Part shown: positions 46,483 through 56,024 of the stretch, piece after piece
Numbering within the stretch: the stretch's first letter is position 1
Layout of the letters: each line of letters starts with the position of its first letter
Assembly (NCBI RefSeq): GCF_002901705.1
Contig: NZ_PPPV01000012.1
Span: 465,451 to 529,450, forward strand
Length of the DNA: 64,000 nt
Reading direction: 5' to 3'
Source of the DNA: Staphylococcus lugdunensis
GTDB lineage: Bacteria > Bacillota > Bacilli > Staphylococcales > Staphylococcaceae
Notes under the pieces: model-generated
Seen by the model: only the letters and a program-made list of their open reading frames with translations
Told to the model about the DNA's origin: nothing
The model's database searches: none
Made by a program: the position numbers and the translations under genes

Positions 46483-47508
46483 TTAACCCGTATAATTTTC
46501 TGTCCAATAAGGCTGCCTTTCATCATTAAAATCTACACCCACACCAACCGTGTTAAAATGTTCATTTAAGATATTCTTTCGATGTCCTAATGAATTCATT
46601 AATCCTTGATGGGCATAAATACTGCTAACTTGACCATAAGCTAGATTTTCACCGGCCGCATTAAATTCAATGCGATCTGCTTTTAACCGATCGAATGGTG
46701 ACTCTTGGTCTAAATTCGTATGATCAAAATAATGATGCTTCGCCATATCTTCACTATGTTTGCGTGCCGTGTTTGAAATGTTGCTTGAATATGACAAAGT
46801 AGCTAATTGATGTTGCTTTCTTTCTGAATTAATTAAATCTACATTTTGCATTTCATAACTTTTAGCTAATGATTTAGACGGTGCTGCATATTGTTTTGTT
46901 AAACGCTTTTCCATTTTATCACTAACTTGCATTAATGCTGTTACACCATTTTGTTCATGTTTATCATAAAATATCGTTGTATACACATGATTTGAATGAA
47001 AGACATCATATTCACTATTTTTAATTGCAATACGCAACCTTTGTTTATCCATTTCAGTTATAGGTTGACCCAACCTTTGTCTAACAACTTGCTTGGGTGT
47101 CCCATACTTAATCTTAGACTTAGAAGTTATTATGTTTTGATTTGTATACAAAGCGTGCACTTTATTATCTAAATATGCAATCATTACAAATCTTTGATAA
47201 TCGCCATCATAGTATGCATACCATTTTGTACCATATTCATTTGTGGTTATTCTTTTGGCTTTACCATATTTTTCTTCTACATTACCTTTTTTCATATTTA
47301 ACTGAACATTATTAACAGCAAAAGGTTGTTCTTGAGGTACTTTAAGTGTCTCTTCATTTTCATCTTCTTTATTGAATACTTGTTGATTAATAAAACTTCT
47401 GACGTCTTGCTGCATGTGTACGACTAGAGAACTTTCTCTAATTGGAAAGATAATAATAATACATAGTAAAATTAAACTAATACTTAAAAATTTTTTAATG
47501 GTTTTCAC
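46483..47508 (-). CDS. Secreted or membrane-anchored CAP-domain protein
   Basis: A 341-residue protein with an N-terminal signal or anchor (residues 6-24). A CAP-associated N-terminal domain (about 60-200; NMKKGNVEEKYGKAKRITT, YGTPKQVVRQRLGQPITEMD) precedes a C-terminal CAP/SCP-PR1 domain (about 220-341). The CAP part has the typical ISNTARKHSEDMAKHHYFDH, PFDRLKADRI and AGENLAYG, and ends HRKNILNEHFNTVGVGV. It is of the YkwD/YlbC type. The role in Firmicutes is unknown. It is 11 bases downstream of guaC on the same strand and may be co-transcribed. Confidence 0.82.
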   Translation of the reverse strand: MKTIKKFLSISLILLCIIIIFPIRESSLVVHMQQDVRSFINQQVFNKEDENEETLKVPQEQPFAVNNVQLNMKKGNVEEKYGKAKRITTNEYGTKWYAYYDGDYQRFVMIAYLDNKVHALYTNQNIITSKSKIKYGTPKQVVRQRLGQPITEMDKQRLRIAIKNSEYDVFHSNHVYTTIFYDKHEQNGVTALMQVSDKMEKRLTKQYAAPSKSLAKSYEMQNVDLINSERKQHQLATLSYSSNISNTARKHSEDMAKHHYFDHTNLDQESPFDRLKADRIEFNAAGENLAYGQVSSIYAHQGLMNSLGHRKNILNEHFNTVGVGVDFNDERQPYWTENYTG

Positions 47509-47519
47509 CTACCAAAAAT

Positions 47520-48497
47520 TTAATCTCGATCCCCATTGAATATTGAGTTTCGAACAATTACATAATCGACAGTTCTTAAAGATTTTAAATCTTTGCCACC
47601 AGCATATGAAATAGAGCTCTGTAAATCTTGCTGCATTTCTACAAGTGTATGCTCTAATGAGCCTTTATGTTCGACAAACATTTTTTTACCTTCAACATTT
47701 TTACGTTCACCCTTTTGAAATTCTGAAGCACTTCCAAAATATTCTTTGTACAGTTTACCATCTAACTCAACTGTTTCTCCTGGAGATTCATCGTGTGCAG
47801 CAAATAATGAACCTATCATAACCATTGAAGCTCCGAAACGTATCGATTTTGCAATATCACCATGCGTGCGAATGCCTCCATCAGCAATTAACGGCTTACG
47901 TGCTGCTTTACTACACAAATTGAGTGCAGCGAGTTGCCAGCCTCCAGTTCCAAATCCAGTTTTTATTTTGGTAATGCACACTCTTCCTGGTCCAATACCA
48001 ACCTTTGTCGCATCTGCACCGGCATTTTCTAATTCCCTTACGCCCTCAGGTGTACCAACATTTCCAGCAATTACAAAGGCTTGTGGCAAATGTTGCTTGA
48101 TGTGTTTAATCATACGGATAACTAAATCAGAATGTCCATGAGCAATGTCTATCGTTATATATTCAGGCACGATATCAGCTTGTTGTAATTGCTCAATAAA
48201 GTCAAATTCACGTGCTTTAACACCAACTGATATAGACGCAAATAATCCTTGATCATGCATATTTTTAATGAATGGTATTCTAGACTTTTCGTCAAAACGA
48301 TGCATTATATAAAAATACTCATTTTTAGCAAACCATTGTGCTAATTTTTCATTCATAACTGTTTGCATATTAGCAGGCACAACTGGCAATTTAAATTTAC
48401 GTGGGCCAAATTGAATTGCAGTATCGCACTCAGATCTACTTTCAACAATACATTTATTCGGAATTAATTGGATATCTTCATAATCAAAAATTTTCAT
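47520..48497 (-). CDS. guaC: GMP reductase
   Basis: A 325-residue TIM-barrel enzyme of the IMPDH/GMPR family. It reductively deaminates GMP to IMP with NADPH. The catalytic Cys174 is in [13 protein letters not shown], and the nucleotide-binding [20 protein letters not shown] follows. It lacks the CBS pair of IMP dehydrogenase, and the short length fits GMPR. It allows purine balance and salvage. The upstream hairpin belongs to rpsN2; no purine-riboswitch core was found there. Confidence 0.93.
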   Translation of the reverse strand: MKIFDYEDIQLIPNKCIVESRSECDTAIQFGPRKFKLPVVPANMQTVMNEKLAQWFAKNEYFYIMHRFDEKSRIPFIKNMHDQGLFASISVGVKAREFDFIEQLQQADIVPEYITIDIAHGHSDLVIRMIKHIKQHLPQAFVIAGNVGTPEGVRELENAGADATKVGIGPGRVCITKIKTGFGTGGWQLAALNLCSKAARKPLIADGGIRTHGDIAKSIRFGASMVMIGSLFAAHDESPGETVELDGKLYKEYFGSASEFQKGERKNVEGKKMFVEHKGSLEHTLVEMQQDLQSSISYAGGKDLKSLRTVDYVIVRNSIFNGDRD

Positions 48498-48535
48498 TTA
48501 TTTATAAGCCCCTTATAATTAAGTATAAAAATAAA

Positions 48536-48606
48536 AAACTGAGGGTAAATCACGAATGATTAAATCAAAACACTTGATAATCATTCATATTTTCTACCCT
48601 CATATA
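48536..48606 (-). terminator. rpsN2 terminator with internal stem
   Basis: Read leftwards, TGAGGGTA and TTACCCTCA form the base of a stem with an inner GAATGATTA/AATCATTC helix, followed by GTTTTTTA. It separates rpsN2 from guaC. Confidence 0.7.
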
Positions 48607-48660
48607 CTTTACAATTTTTTATTGTCAATGTAAATGGACTTGAGTTGTACTTTTGAAAAT

Positions 48661-48930
48661 TTACCAACTTGATTTTTTAACACCAGGAATTTGTCCTTTA
48701 TGCGCGTGTTCTCTAAATGCGATTCGAGACATTTCAAATTTTCTTAACACGCCTCTAGGACGGCCTGTTACTTTACATCTACGCGTTAAACGTGTTGGCG
48801 ATGAATCTCTAGGTAATTTACGTAAAGCCTCATAATCACCTTTTTTCTTTAGTTCTTTTCTTAATTCATAATATTTACTAACTAATTCTTCTCTTTTTTG
48901 TTCTTTCGCAATTTTAGATTTTTTAGCCAT
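48661..48930 (-). CDS. rpsN2: 30S ribosomal protein S14, zinc-independent form
   Basis: An 89-residue S14 that lacks the two CxxC motifs of the zinc-binding housekeeping form (about 61 residues). The conserved C-terminal ending [21 protein letters not shown] and [11 protein letters not shown] are present. Such forms replace the zinc protein when zinc is scarce, freeing the metal. A sequence matching the Zur operator lies immediately upstream, so the gene should be derepressed in zinc starvation. It is separated from rpmG by a terminator. Confidence 0.92.
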   Translation of the reverse strand: MAKKSKIAKEQKREELVSKYYELRKELKKKGDYEALRKLPRDSSPTRLTRRCKVTGRPRGVLRKFEMSRIAFREHAHKGQIPGVKKSSW

Positions 48931-48948
48931 ATATTAAAAACGCTCCTT

Positions 48949-48969
48949 AAATCGTAATTATTACGTTTT
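48949..48969. promoter_or_regulatory. Zur box upstream of rpsN2
   Basis: AAATCGTAAT-T-ATTACGTTTT matches the Firmicute Zur operator AAATCGTAATNATTACGATTT except near the end of the right half. It lies just upstream of the ribosome-binding site of rpsN2. Confidence 0.8.
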
Positions 48970-49020
48970 ATATTTTAGCATATTTTCTAATTAAATCAAG
49001 AATAAGTTTTTACTATATAA

Positions 49021-49054
49021 ATAAGAGCTATGGATTGCATTCCACAGCTCTTAT
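49021..49054 (-). terminator. rpmG terminator
   Basis: ATAAGAGCTATGGA and TCCACAGCTCTTAT pair with one mismatch around a 6-base loop; read leftwards TTTATATA follows. Confidence 0.75.
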
Positions 49055-49090
49055 GTCAAACTTTAAATTGTCGTATTTAAAGGTAAGTGA

Positions 49091-49240
49091 TTATTTCGTT
49101 TCACGATGTAATGTGTGTTTTTTTAATCTTGGGCAATACTTTTTCATTTCGATACGCTCAGGATTATTCCGTTTATTTTTAGTAGTAATATAATTACGAT
49201 CGCCACATTCTGTACATGCTAATGTAACATTTACGCGCAC
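49091..49240 (-). CDS. rpmG: 50S ribosomal protein L33
   Basis: A 49-residue L33 read from a GTG at 49240, with AAGGGTG upstream. The sequence [20 protein letters not shown] followed by [20 protein letters not shown] is unmistakable. It has Cys9-x2-Cys12 and a single Cys36, so one of the four zinc ligands of the full zinc-ribbon form is missing. Staphylococci have several rpmG paralogues; this is the one next to rpsN2. Its small size and GTG start make it easy to overlook. Confidence 0.92.
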   Translation of the reverse strand: MRVNVTLACTECGDRNYITTKNKRNNPERIEMKKYCPRLKKHTLHRETK

Positions 49241-49319
49241 GTTAAACACCCTTTCTTGTTAGGAATACTTACGATTTAAAATTTTAACACAACTTTTACA
49301 AGGATGCAATATCTTCTAG

Positions 49320-50825
49320 CTATTCATGCGTCTCATCGTTTTCATCATTTAAATCTATTGTATTGATATCAATTTCTAGTGCTTTGGCGACGCCTTTTCC
49401 ATAGTCTGGATCAGCTTTATAGCAATGACGAATATGTCGCTTTTTAACATCTTCTGTTACGCCATCCATCGCATTAGCTGTATTTATAAACATTCTTTCT
49501 TTTGCTTCATCCGATTGTAATCTAAATAGTTTTCCTGGCTGTTCAAAGTAGTTATCATCGTCTTCCCTATAATTATATTCATAACCATCACCATCTGTTG
49601 GAAATGGTGGCTTTTTATATTCATGTTGAGAAGCGTATACACCTTGATTATTTGGATAATAATGTGGTCCGCCACCTTGGTTATCATCTAAGACACGCAT
49701 TTGTCCATCGCGGCTAAATGGGCATAGATTCTCTACTCCGACAGCTTTAGGTTGATTCACTGGAATTTGCCAATGGTTCACTCCTAAACGGTAACGTTGT
49801 GCATCTCCATATGAAAATAATCTTCCTTGTAATACTTTATCAGGTGAAAAATCTAAACCAGGTACAATATTCGTTGGCGCAAAAGCAGCTTGCTCTACAT
49901 CTTGGAAATAATTATTTGGATTACGATTCAATTCGAATTCGCCGACTTCAATCAATGGGTATTCACCATGATACCAAACTTTAGTCAAATCAAATGGATT
50001 ATCTTTATGATTTTTTGCTTGTTCTTCAGTCATCACTTGAATATACATTTTCCATTTAGGATAATCTCCATTTTCAATAGCATTATATAAATCTCTTTGT
50101 GATGAATCCCGGTCTTGTGCAATCACATCTGCCGCTTCTTCATCGGTTAAATTTTCAATACCTTGTTGGCTTCTAAAATGATATTTCACCCAAACACGTT
50201 TACCTTCATTATTATACATCGAATAGGTGTGTGATCCAAAGCCGTGCATATGCCGAAGATCTTTAGGAATGCCTCTATCAGACATTAGTATTGTCACTTG
50301 ATGTAATGCTTCAGGTAACCCTGTCCAATAATCCCAGTTGTTTTGTGCACTACGCATATTGGTACGAGGGTCTCTTTTTACAGCACGATTCAAACTAACA
50401 AAGAGTTTAGGATCTCTGAAGAAAAAGACCGGTGTATTATTCCCCACTAAATCCCAGTTTCCATCTTCAGTATAAAATTTAAGCGCAAACCCACGAATGT
50501 CTCGTTCAGCATCTGCTGCCCCTCTTTCACCAGCTACCGTTGAAAAGCGTGCAAACATATCCGTTTGTTTACCGACTTCTGAAAAAATCTTAGCTGATGT
50601 GTACTTCGTAATGTCATTCGTAACTGTAAACGTTCCGAACGCCCCTGATCCTTTCGCATGCATACGGCGTTCTGGAATTACTTCACGATCAAAGTGTGCC
50701 ATTTGTTCCAAGTAATAAATATCTTGCATCATAAGTGGACCTCTTTGACCAGCTGTCATACTGTTTTCTCTATCTGAAACGGGGTGCCCAAAAAGATCAG
50801 TTAATTTTTTATCCTCTTTTGACAT
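49320..50825 (-). CDS. katA: Heme catalase KatA
   Basis: A 501-residue clade 3 monofunctional catalase that destroys hydrogen peroxide. The distal His56 is in [16 protein letters not shown]. The distal Asn region is [13 protein letters not shown], and the proximal heme tyrosine lies in [15 protein letters not shown]. Length is close to that of S. aureus KatA (505). A perfect PerR operator at 50856-50870 precedes the gene, so peroxide should induce it. Single-gene unit. Confidence 0.95.
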   Translation of the reverse strand: MSKEDKKLTDLFGHPVSDRENSMTAGQRGPLMMQDIYYLEQMAHFDREVIPERRMHAKGSGAFGTFTVTNDITKYTSAKIFSEVGKQTDMFARFSTVAGERGAADAERDIRGFALKFYTEDGNWDLVGNNTPVFFFRDPKLFVSLNRAVKRDPRTNMRSAQNNWDYWTGLPEALHQVTILMSDRGIPKDLRHMHGFGSHTYSMYNNEGKRVWVKYHFRSQQGIENLTDEEAADVIAQDRDSSQRDLYNAIENGDYPKWKMYIQVMTEEQAKNHKDNPFDLTKVWYHGEYPLIEVGEFELNRNPNNYFQDVEQAAFAPTNIVPGLDFSPDKVLQGRLFSYGDAQRYRLGVNHWQIPVNQPKAVGVENLCPFSRDGQMRVLDDNQGGGPHYYPNNQGVYASQHEYKKPPFPTDGDGYEYNYREDDDNYFEQPGKLFRLQSDEAKERMFINTANAMDGVTEDVKKRHIRHCYKADPDYGKGVAKALEIDINTIDLNDENDETHE

Positions 50826-50855
50826 AGATATGCTCCTTTCAAGACTAATGCTTCA

Positions 50856-50870
50856 TTATAATAATTATAA
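50856..50870. promoter_or_regulatory. PerR box upstream of katA
   Basis: TTATAATAATTATAA fits every defined base of the Per-box consensus TTANAATNATTNTAA and is 31 bases before the katA start. Confidence 0.85.
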
Positions 50871-51045
50871 TTTAGCTTATAGTTAACATACCCACAATTT
50901 AATCATTATCAAACTTGTATATCTCCGTTATTAAATATCAGAAAATTTAAAATATTTATGCGGAATATTCTCAAAATCTATTGAATACTTGATTTAAAAG
51001 GATTAAAATGATGTGTATATTTATAAAATAGATGGGAGAGCTCAT

Positions 51046-52491
51046 ATGGAAGATAATAATATGAAACGTGGTCTTAGTTCCAGACACATATCTATGATAG
51101 CCATCGGTGGCGCAATTGGAACTGGTCTCTTTGTAGCAACCGGAAGTGTCGTTGCTCAAGCAGGTCCTGGTGGTGCAATTTTAGCCTACTTATTAATTGG
51201 AGTTATGCTTTATTTTCTAATGGCTTCAATTGGAGAACTCGCAACTTTTTATCCAGTATCTGGCTCATTTAGTTCATATGCTACGAGATTTATTGACCCA
51301 TCACTCGGCTTTACCATGGGATGGTTATATTACATTATGTGGGCTTTAGTTTCGAGTGTCGATGTTATGGTTGCAGCTAGTGTTATACATTACTGGAATG
51401 TATTCCATTTCTTCAGTCCATTGACTTGGAGTTTAATATTCATCACATTACTTTTATTACTTAATATATTTACGGTTAAAGCTTTTGGAGAAACTGAGTT
51501 TTGGCTTTCATTAATTAAAGTAATTACAATTATTGTATTTATAATTATTGGTTTTCTCATGATATTTGGCATACTTGGTGGACATGCATATGGTTTTGAT
51601 AACTTTACAAAAGGTAATGCACCATTTGTAGGTGGCATCACAGGCATTCTTAGCGTACTACTTGTAGCTGGATTCTCTGTTGGAGGTACTGAAGTCGTTG
51701 CTGTTACCGCTGGTGAATCTGATAATCCAAGTAAAACGATGCCTAAAGCTGTTAAGCAAGTCTTTTGGAGAATATTATTATTTTATGTATTGTCAATTTT
51801 TGTTATTTCGGCAATTATTCCTTATACAGATTCATTGCTATTAAATGAACATGAATCAGTCGCACAAAGTCCGTTTACGATTGTCTTTGATCGTATTGGA
51901 ATTGCTTTTGCTGCATCAGTCATCAATGCTGTTATCTTAACTTCATTGTTATCAGCAGCGAATTCTGGTTTATATACTACAAGTCGCATGTTGTATTCAC
52001 TTAGTGATAATCGCCAAGCACCCAAATTTTTAGGAAAGTTAAATCCAACTACCAAATTACCTTTGCGTGCATTAATAACGACATATATTTTCATTGTTTT
52101 AGTTATTATTTATGCTAATTTTAATGCCAATGCAGTATTTAGTTTACTTAATATCATTGGCTCAATGGTTATTTTAGTTTGGGGTGCAAGTACATGGGGA
52201 CAAGTAAGATTGCGTCGTGCAATTAAAAAACAAGGAAAAGATATTTCAACATTATTGCCTTATCGTTCTCCTTTATATCCGCTTGGACCAATTATTGTAT
52301 TCTTGATGTTGATCTTCCTGTTATTCGGTAGTTCATTCGGCAAATTGATGGCTGGCCAATTCAGTGGTGTATTTATCAATTTCTTACCACTTATCGTACT
52401 CGCAATCATTTTCTTTATTCATAAACTGATTAGAAAAACAAAATATGTCAAATTGGAAGATATGGATTTATCACAACATGAAATTAACTAA
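51046..52491 (+). CDS. Amino acid permease, APC family
   Basis: A 481-residue permease of the amino acid-polyamine-cation superfamily with twelve predicted membrane segments. The N-terminal RGLSSRHISMIAIGGAIGTG, which supplies the unwound TM1 substrate site, and the later GFSVGGTEVVAVTAGESDNP identify the AAT (lysine/GABA/aromatic-type) group. The ATG at 51046 is selected by the GGGAGA site seven bases upstream; the longer frame from 51013 lacks one. Substrate is uncertain; the SVGGTE-VA-T-GE motif resembles LysP-like proteins. Divergent from katA. Confidence 0.85.
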   Translation: MEDNNMKRGLSSRHISMIAIGGAIGTGLFVATGSVVAQAGPGGAILAYLLIGVMLYFLMASIGELATFYPVSGSFSSYATRFIDPSLGFTMGWLYYIMWALVSSVDVMVAASVIHYWNVFHFFSPLTWSLIFITLLLLLNIFTVKAFGETEFWLSLIKVITIIVFIIIGFLMIFGILGGHAYGFDNFTKGNAPFVGGITGILSVLLVAGFSVGGTEVVAVTAGESDNPSKTMPKAVKQVFWRILLFYVLSIFVISAIIPYTDSLLLNEHESVAQSPFTIVFDRIGIAFAASVINAVILTSLLSAANSGLYTTSRMLYSLSDNRQAPKFLGKLNPTTKLPLRALITTYIFIVLVIIYANFNANAVFSLLNIIGSMVILVWGASTWGQVRLRRAIKKQGKDISTLLPYRSPLYPLGPIIVFLMLIFLLFGSSFGKLMAGQFSGVFINFLPLIVLAIIFFIHKLIRKTKYVKLEDMDLSQHEIN

Positions 52492-52545
52492 TATATCATT
52501 ATAATAATACACATTAATTTACTATATCTTTAATAAATATCGTCG

Positions 52546-52597
52546 AAGTGCAACACTAATTTTGTATGCTTATACATTAAAAGTGTTGCGCTTTTTT
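52546..52597 (+). terminator. Permease terminator
   Basis: AAGTGCAACACT pairs with AGTGTTGCGCTT, one G-U pair, followed by TTTT. Confidence 0.8.
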
Positions 52598-52669
52598 AAA
52601 TGTATTATTTTCTGAAAAGGCTTTATTATGTATAATGTAGTTAAAGACTAAGGTTTCGAGGTGGATTAT

Positions 52670-52984
52670 ATGATAGGACAAACTAATTTATTCGATGATG
52701 TATTGAAGAAAGATGAAAGATTTGTTATCGTAGTGCAATCCCTAGAGGATAGCAAAGGACGCTTAATCAAACGTACTTTAAGAGAATACCCTAGTTTAGA
52801 TCATAATCAGATGAATAATTTATTCAATCATTTAAAAGAAGTATTTTTAGAAGAACCCTTTGAAGAGAATCAGTCTGCATTTACCATAACAGTTTATACA
52901 AACCTTGATTACGCTGCAGATCAGGTCTATGCACACATCAAACGTTACAGAGGGAAGAATGAATGGACGCATACTGCCAAATAA
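52670..52984 (+). CDS. Conserved hypothetical protein, 104 residues
   Basis: A cytosolic acidic/basic mixed protein starting at ATG 52670 with GAGGTGG five bases upstream. It begins MIGQTNLFDDVLKKDERFVI and is predicted to alternate strands and helices (VVQSLEDSKGRLIKRTLREY; AFTITVYTNLDYAADQVYAH). No cysteines, no signal peptide and no membrane segment are present. I do not recognise the family. It is followed by the near-perfect palindrome of repeat copy 4, which could terminate it. Confidence 0.65.
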   Translation: MIGQTNLFDDVLKKDERFVIVVQSLEDSKGRLIKRTLREYPSLDHNQMNNLFNHLKEVFLEEPFEENQSAFTITVYTNLDYAADQVYAHIKRYRGKNEWTHTAK

Positions 52985-53000
52985 TTTTAATAAATCACAA

Positions 53001-53043
53001 ATGGAGCGGAACAAAATTCATAATGAATTTTGTTCCGCTCCAT
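53001..53043. terminator. 43-base near-perfect palindrome
   Basis: Two perfectly complementary 21-base arms flank a single A at 53022. The core GGAGCGGAACAAAATTCAT is read identically on both strands. It lies between convergent genes. No long T-run follows, so it might terminate by the strength of the stem or be a protein-binding site. It is the left part of repeat copy 4. Confidence 0.6.
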
Positions 53044-53152
53044 CAAGCTTGACTAGAATTGAAAAAAGCTTGGTATAAGCGTATTTTCAATCCAGTTAAC
53101 TACTGTCAATATTTAACTCATAGCCTAATACATAATGATGTCCCAGACCATT
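53001..53152. repeat. Dispersed intergenic hairpin repeat, copy 4
   Basis: After the palindrome come GACTAGAATTGAAAAAAGCT, TATTTTCAATCCAGTTAACT and ATAATGATGTCCCAGAC, closely matching copy 3 at 31722 over about 150 bases. Located between the convergent ends of the 104-residue gene and the HAD phosphatase gene. Confidence 0.78.
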
Positions 53153-53183
53153 TATTATTAATAAACATGATAATCTTATTGCT

Positions 53184-53993
53184 TTATATGTTTAGTAGTT
53201 GTTTTAACGCATGAGGAATACCATTAGCATTGTTATCTAATGTAACTTCATCTGAGATTGCTTTTAAATCATCAGTAGCATTTCCCATTGCTACAGCATA
53301 ACCTACTACTTTAAACATTGACATGTCATTCGGACTATCGCCAAAACAGATAACTTGAGCTAGGTCAATATTTGATTTATCACAAAATGACGAAATAGCA
53401 TGACCTTTCGACACATTTTTAGCCATAAATTCTAAAAAATATGGTTTGCTCGTAGTTACGTCAACATTATCATTAAACGACCCTGCTAAATGTTGTCGTG
53501 CTTTTGTAATATGTTCCTCATAATCAACTGCAAGCACTTTCGGAACATTTTGCTGTATATATTGCTTTAAATCATTAACACGTTTCATAGGTAATCCAGT
53601 TATTTCTGATTCAATATTCATATATTCATGGTCGTCATCATAAATAATGTATCCATCTTGATAAGTCATAGCAAAAAAGTTATTTTGACGACAATAATCC
53701 ACTATAGCATCAAAATCCTCTTTGCGAACTGACTGCTCAGCAACGATAGATTCATCAGCAACGCTTATCGTTTGTCCACCATTATAACTCATGATATAGC
53801 TTTTATGCATGTCTAACTTCAATTCATACGCTGTCGGTAACATCCCTTCCGTTGGTCTCCCAGAAGCTAATATTACTTTAATTCCTTGATTTTGAATATC
53901 AATTAAATATTGTTTCGTAATTGGATCAACCTTATTGTCTCGTGTTAATAAAGTATCATCCATGTCCATCACAACCACTTGATATGTAGTCAT
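53184..53993 (-). CDS. Cof-type HAD-IIB family phosphatase
   Basis: A 269-residue HAD-superfamily phosphatase with a type IIB cap. Motif I DMDDTLL lies at residues 10-16, motif II SGRP near 44, and motifs III/IV in CFGDSPNDMSMFKVVG. The cap contains residues 80-190. Such enzymes dephosphorylate sugar phosphates, FMN or pyridoxal phosphate; substrate is unknown. It follows thrB by 47 bases on the same strand, as often in staphylococci, and may be part of the hom-thrC-thrB transcript. Confidence 0.88.
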   Translation of the reverse strand: MTTYQVVVMDMDDTLLTRDNKVDPITKQYLIDIQNQGIKVILASGRPTEGMLPTAYELKLDMHKSYIMSYNGGQTISVADESIVAEQSVRKEDFDAIVDYCRQNNFFAMTYQDGYIIYDDDHEYMNIESEITGLPMKRVNDLKQYIQQNVPKVLAVDYEEHITKARQHLAGSFNDNVDVTTSKPYFLEFMAKNVSKGHAISSFCDKSNIDLAQVICFGDSPNDMSMFKVVGYAVAMGNATDDLKAISDEVTLDNNANGIPHALKQLLNI

Positions 53994-54040
53994 AAAAGTT
54001 GTCTCTCCTTTCTCTATCTCAATTTTATTTTACAATAAAA

Positions 54041-54958
54041 TTAATGTTGAAACACAATTTCTTCAAATACTCCTGTTTCATTGATATAGGAGAGCTCAGA
54101 AATACAATGTGGACATGCTCGGCGCAATTGTCTCACAATTTCACCGCTGTATTCCCTTCTGCTAAGTGTTAAAATCGTTGGGCCTGCACCACTAATAACC
54201 GTAGCATATGCATGATATGCTTGCGCAATTTCTTTAACTTTTGCAAATTCTGGAATCAGTTGCTGACGAAACGGTTCATGAAAGCCATCTTGCATCATCA
54301 TTTTTCCAGCAAGCTCATAATTATGTTGTATTAATGCACAAATCATTGTATTGCTAATAGCGCTACTTTGAACGGCATTATTATGACCAAAAGACTGTGG
54401 AAGTGCACGTCTTGCATCTTCAGTTCTTAACTCATATGGTGGAATAGTCAAAATAATGTCAACTTTAGGTATGTTAATATGTGCCACATCAGTTTCTAAA
54501 GTCTCTGGATTATGATACCCCGCAAGTAATCCTCCATAAATAGTTGGCGCAACATTATCTGGATGACCTTCCATTTCGGTTGCTAGTTGTAAAAGTTCAT
54601 ATTTGGACAACTGTATATTCCCGAAATGATTAGCAATGTACAATGCACCTACTAAAGCAGAAGCAGATGAACCTAAACCTCGCGCTAAAGGAATATCACT
54701 TCTCATATCAATTCTTAATGCCGGCAACTTAACCTGATAACGTTCTGCGACCTCTTGCGCAACTTGATAAATATAATTATTTTTATTTTTAGGTAAGCTA
54801 TCTAACTCTTTATTTAAATAATGAAACTGCCAATTTTCACCTGCAATTTTATATACATATAAATGTAAATATTTGTCAATCGCCATGCCAATTGAATCAA
54901 AACCCACACCGAGATTAGCAGTAGATGCAGGCACTTTTAAATGTAAATAGTCCTCCAT
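54041..54958 (-). CDS. thrB: Homoserine kinase
   Basis: A 305-residue GHMP kinase that phosphorylates L-homoserine in threonine synthesis. The N-terminal [19 protein letters not shown] and the ATP-binding loop [20 protein letters not shown] are intact; the C-terminal motif is [12 protein letters not shown]. The start overlaps the thrC stop (1-base overlap, TAATG), showing translational coupling. Last biosynthetic gene of the hom-thrC-thrB operon. Confidence 0.94.
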   Translation of the reverse strand: MEDYLHLKVPASTANLGVGFDSIGMAIDKYLHLYVYKIAGENWQFHYLNKELDSLPKNKNNYIYQVAQEVAERYQVKLPALRIDMRSDIPLARGLGSSASALVGALYIANHFGNIQLSKYELLQLATEMEGHPDNVAPTIYGGLLAGYHNPETLETDVAHINIPKVDIILTIPPYELRTEDARRALPQSFGHNNAVQSSAISNTMICALIQHNYELAGKMMMQDGFHEPFRQQLIPEFAKVKEIAQAYHAYATVISGAGPTILTLSRREYSGEIVRQLRRACPHCISELSYINETGVFEEIVFQH

Positions 54959-56019
54959 TATTTAAGAACCCCTTTGATATATTCAATAATACTTCGTTTA
55001 TCATTAGGTAAAGGTTGAATCGGATTATCTAGAAGTGATATAGCCGTATCAGGATCTTTAAGTCCATTACCCGTTAATACAGCTACAACTGTTTGATTCT
55101 TTGGCAACTGTCCAGCACGATGTAATTTAATTAATCCTGCAATTGATGCATTACTTGCTGGCTCACTAAATATGCCGTCTTTTGAAGTCATAATTTGATA
55201 AGCTTCTAAAATTTCTTCATCAGTTACACTATCAATTAATCCGTGAGATTCATTTAATGCAGCGGTTGCTTTAGTCCAACTCGCAGGATTTCCTATACGA
55301 ATCGCAGTCGCTATTGTTTCTGGATTTTTAATGACTTTATTTTGAACAATAGGAGAAGCACCTTCTGCTTGAAAACCAAATAAACGTGGTAATGTTACAC
55401 CATGCTTATCATGATATTCCTTAAATCCTTGCCAATATGCTGTAATATTACCAGCATTACCAACCGGTATAGCTAAAATATCTGGAGCTTTTGTTAATTG
55501 CTCAATAACTTCAAATGATGCCGTCTTTTGTCCTTCAATGCGGAATGGATTAACTGAATTAACTAATTCAATCTCACCATCTTTCGCAATTTCTTTAACA
55601 ATTTCTAACGCTTCATCAAAGTTACCTTCAATTGACACTATTTCAGCACCATACATGACAGCTTGTGATAATTTTCCGAGTGCTATTTTACCTTCTGGAA
55701 TAACTACAATTGCTTTTAAGCCTGCTCTAGCAGCGTATGCAGCTGCAGAAGCAGATGTATTTCCTGTCGAAGCACATATCACAATCTTTTTCCCTTGTTC
55801 TTTTGCTTTTGTCACAGCCATAACCATACCACGGTCTTTAAACGAGCCAGTAGGATTTGCTCCCTCATACTTTACGTATAGATTTATATTTAATTTTTGT
55901 GACAGATAGTCACAATGAATTAATGGTGTATTTCCTTCATTTAGTGTAAGTTGAGGCGTCTCTTCATTAACCGGTAAATAAGACCGATATTCTTCTACTA
56001 ATCCTTGCCATCTTTTCAT
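54958..56019 (-). CDS. thrC: Threonine synthase
   Basis: A 353-residue pyridoxal-phosphate enzyme that forms threonine from O-phosphohomoserine. The cofactor lysine is Lys61 in [19 protein letters not shown] is the substrate loop and [19 protein letters not shown] the phosphate-binding region, with [10 protein letters not shown] near the C-terminus. It is the short Gram-positive form. The gene is 5 bases downstream of hom and overlaps thrB. Confidence 0.95.
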   Translation of the reverse strand: MKRWQGLVEEYRSYLPVNEETPQLTLNEGNTPLIHCDYLSQKLNINLYVKYEGANPTGSFKDRGMVMAVTKAKEQGKKIVICASTGNTSASAAAYAARAGLKAIVVIPEGKIALGKLSQAVMYGAEIVSIEGNFDEALEIVKEIAKDGEIELVNSVNPFRIEGQKTASFEVIEQLTKAPDILAIPVGNAGNITAYWQGFKEYHDKHGVTLPRLFGFQAEGASPIVQNKVIKNPETIATAIRIGNPASWTKATAALNESHGLIDSVTDEEILEAYQIMTSKDGIFSEPASNASIAGLIKLHRAGQLPKNQTVVAVLTGNGLKDPDTAISLLDNPIQPLPNDKRSIIEYIKGVLK

Positions 56020-56024
56020 AATAT

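Noticed and set aside
48530..48610. Purine riboswitch in front of guaC
   Set aside because: The conserved loop sequences of the purine aptamer are missing; the stem with T-run on the minus strand fits the rpsN2 terminator.
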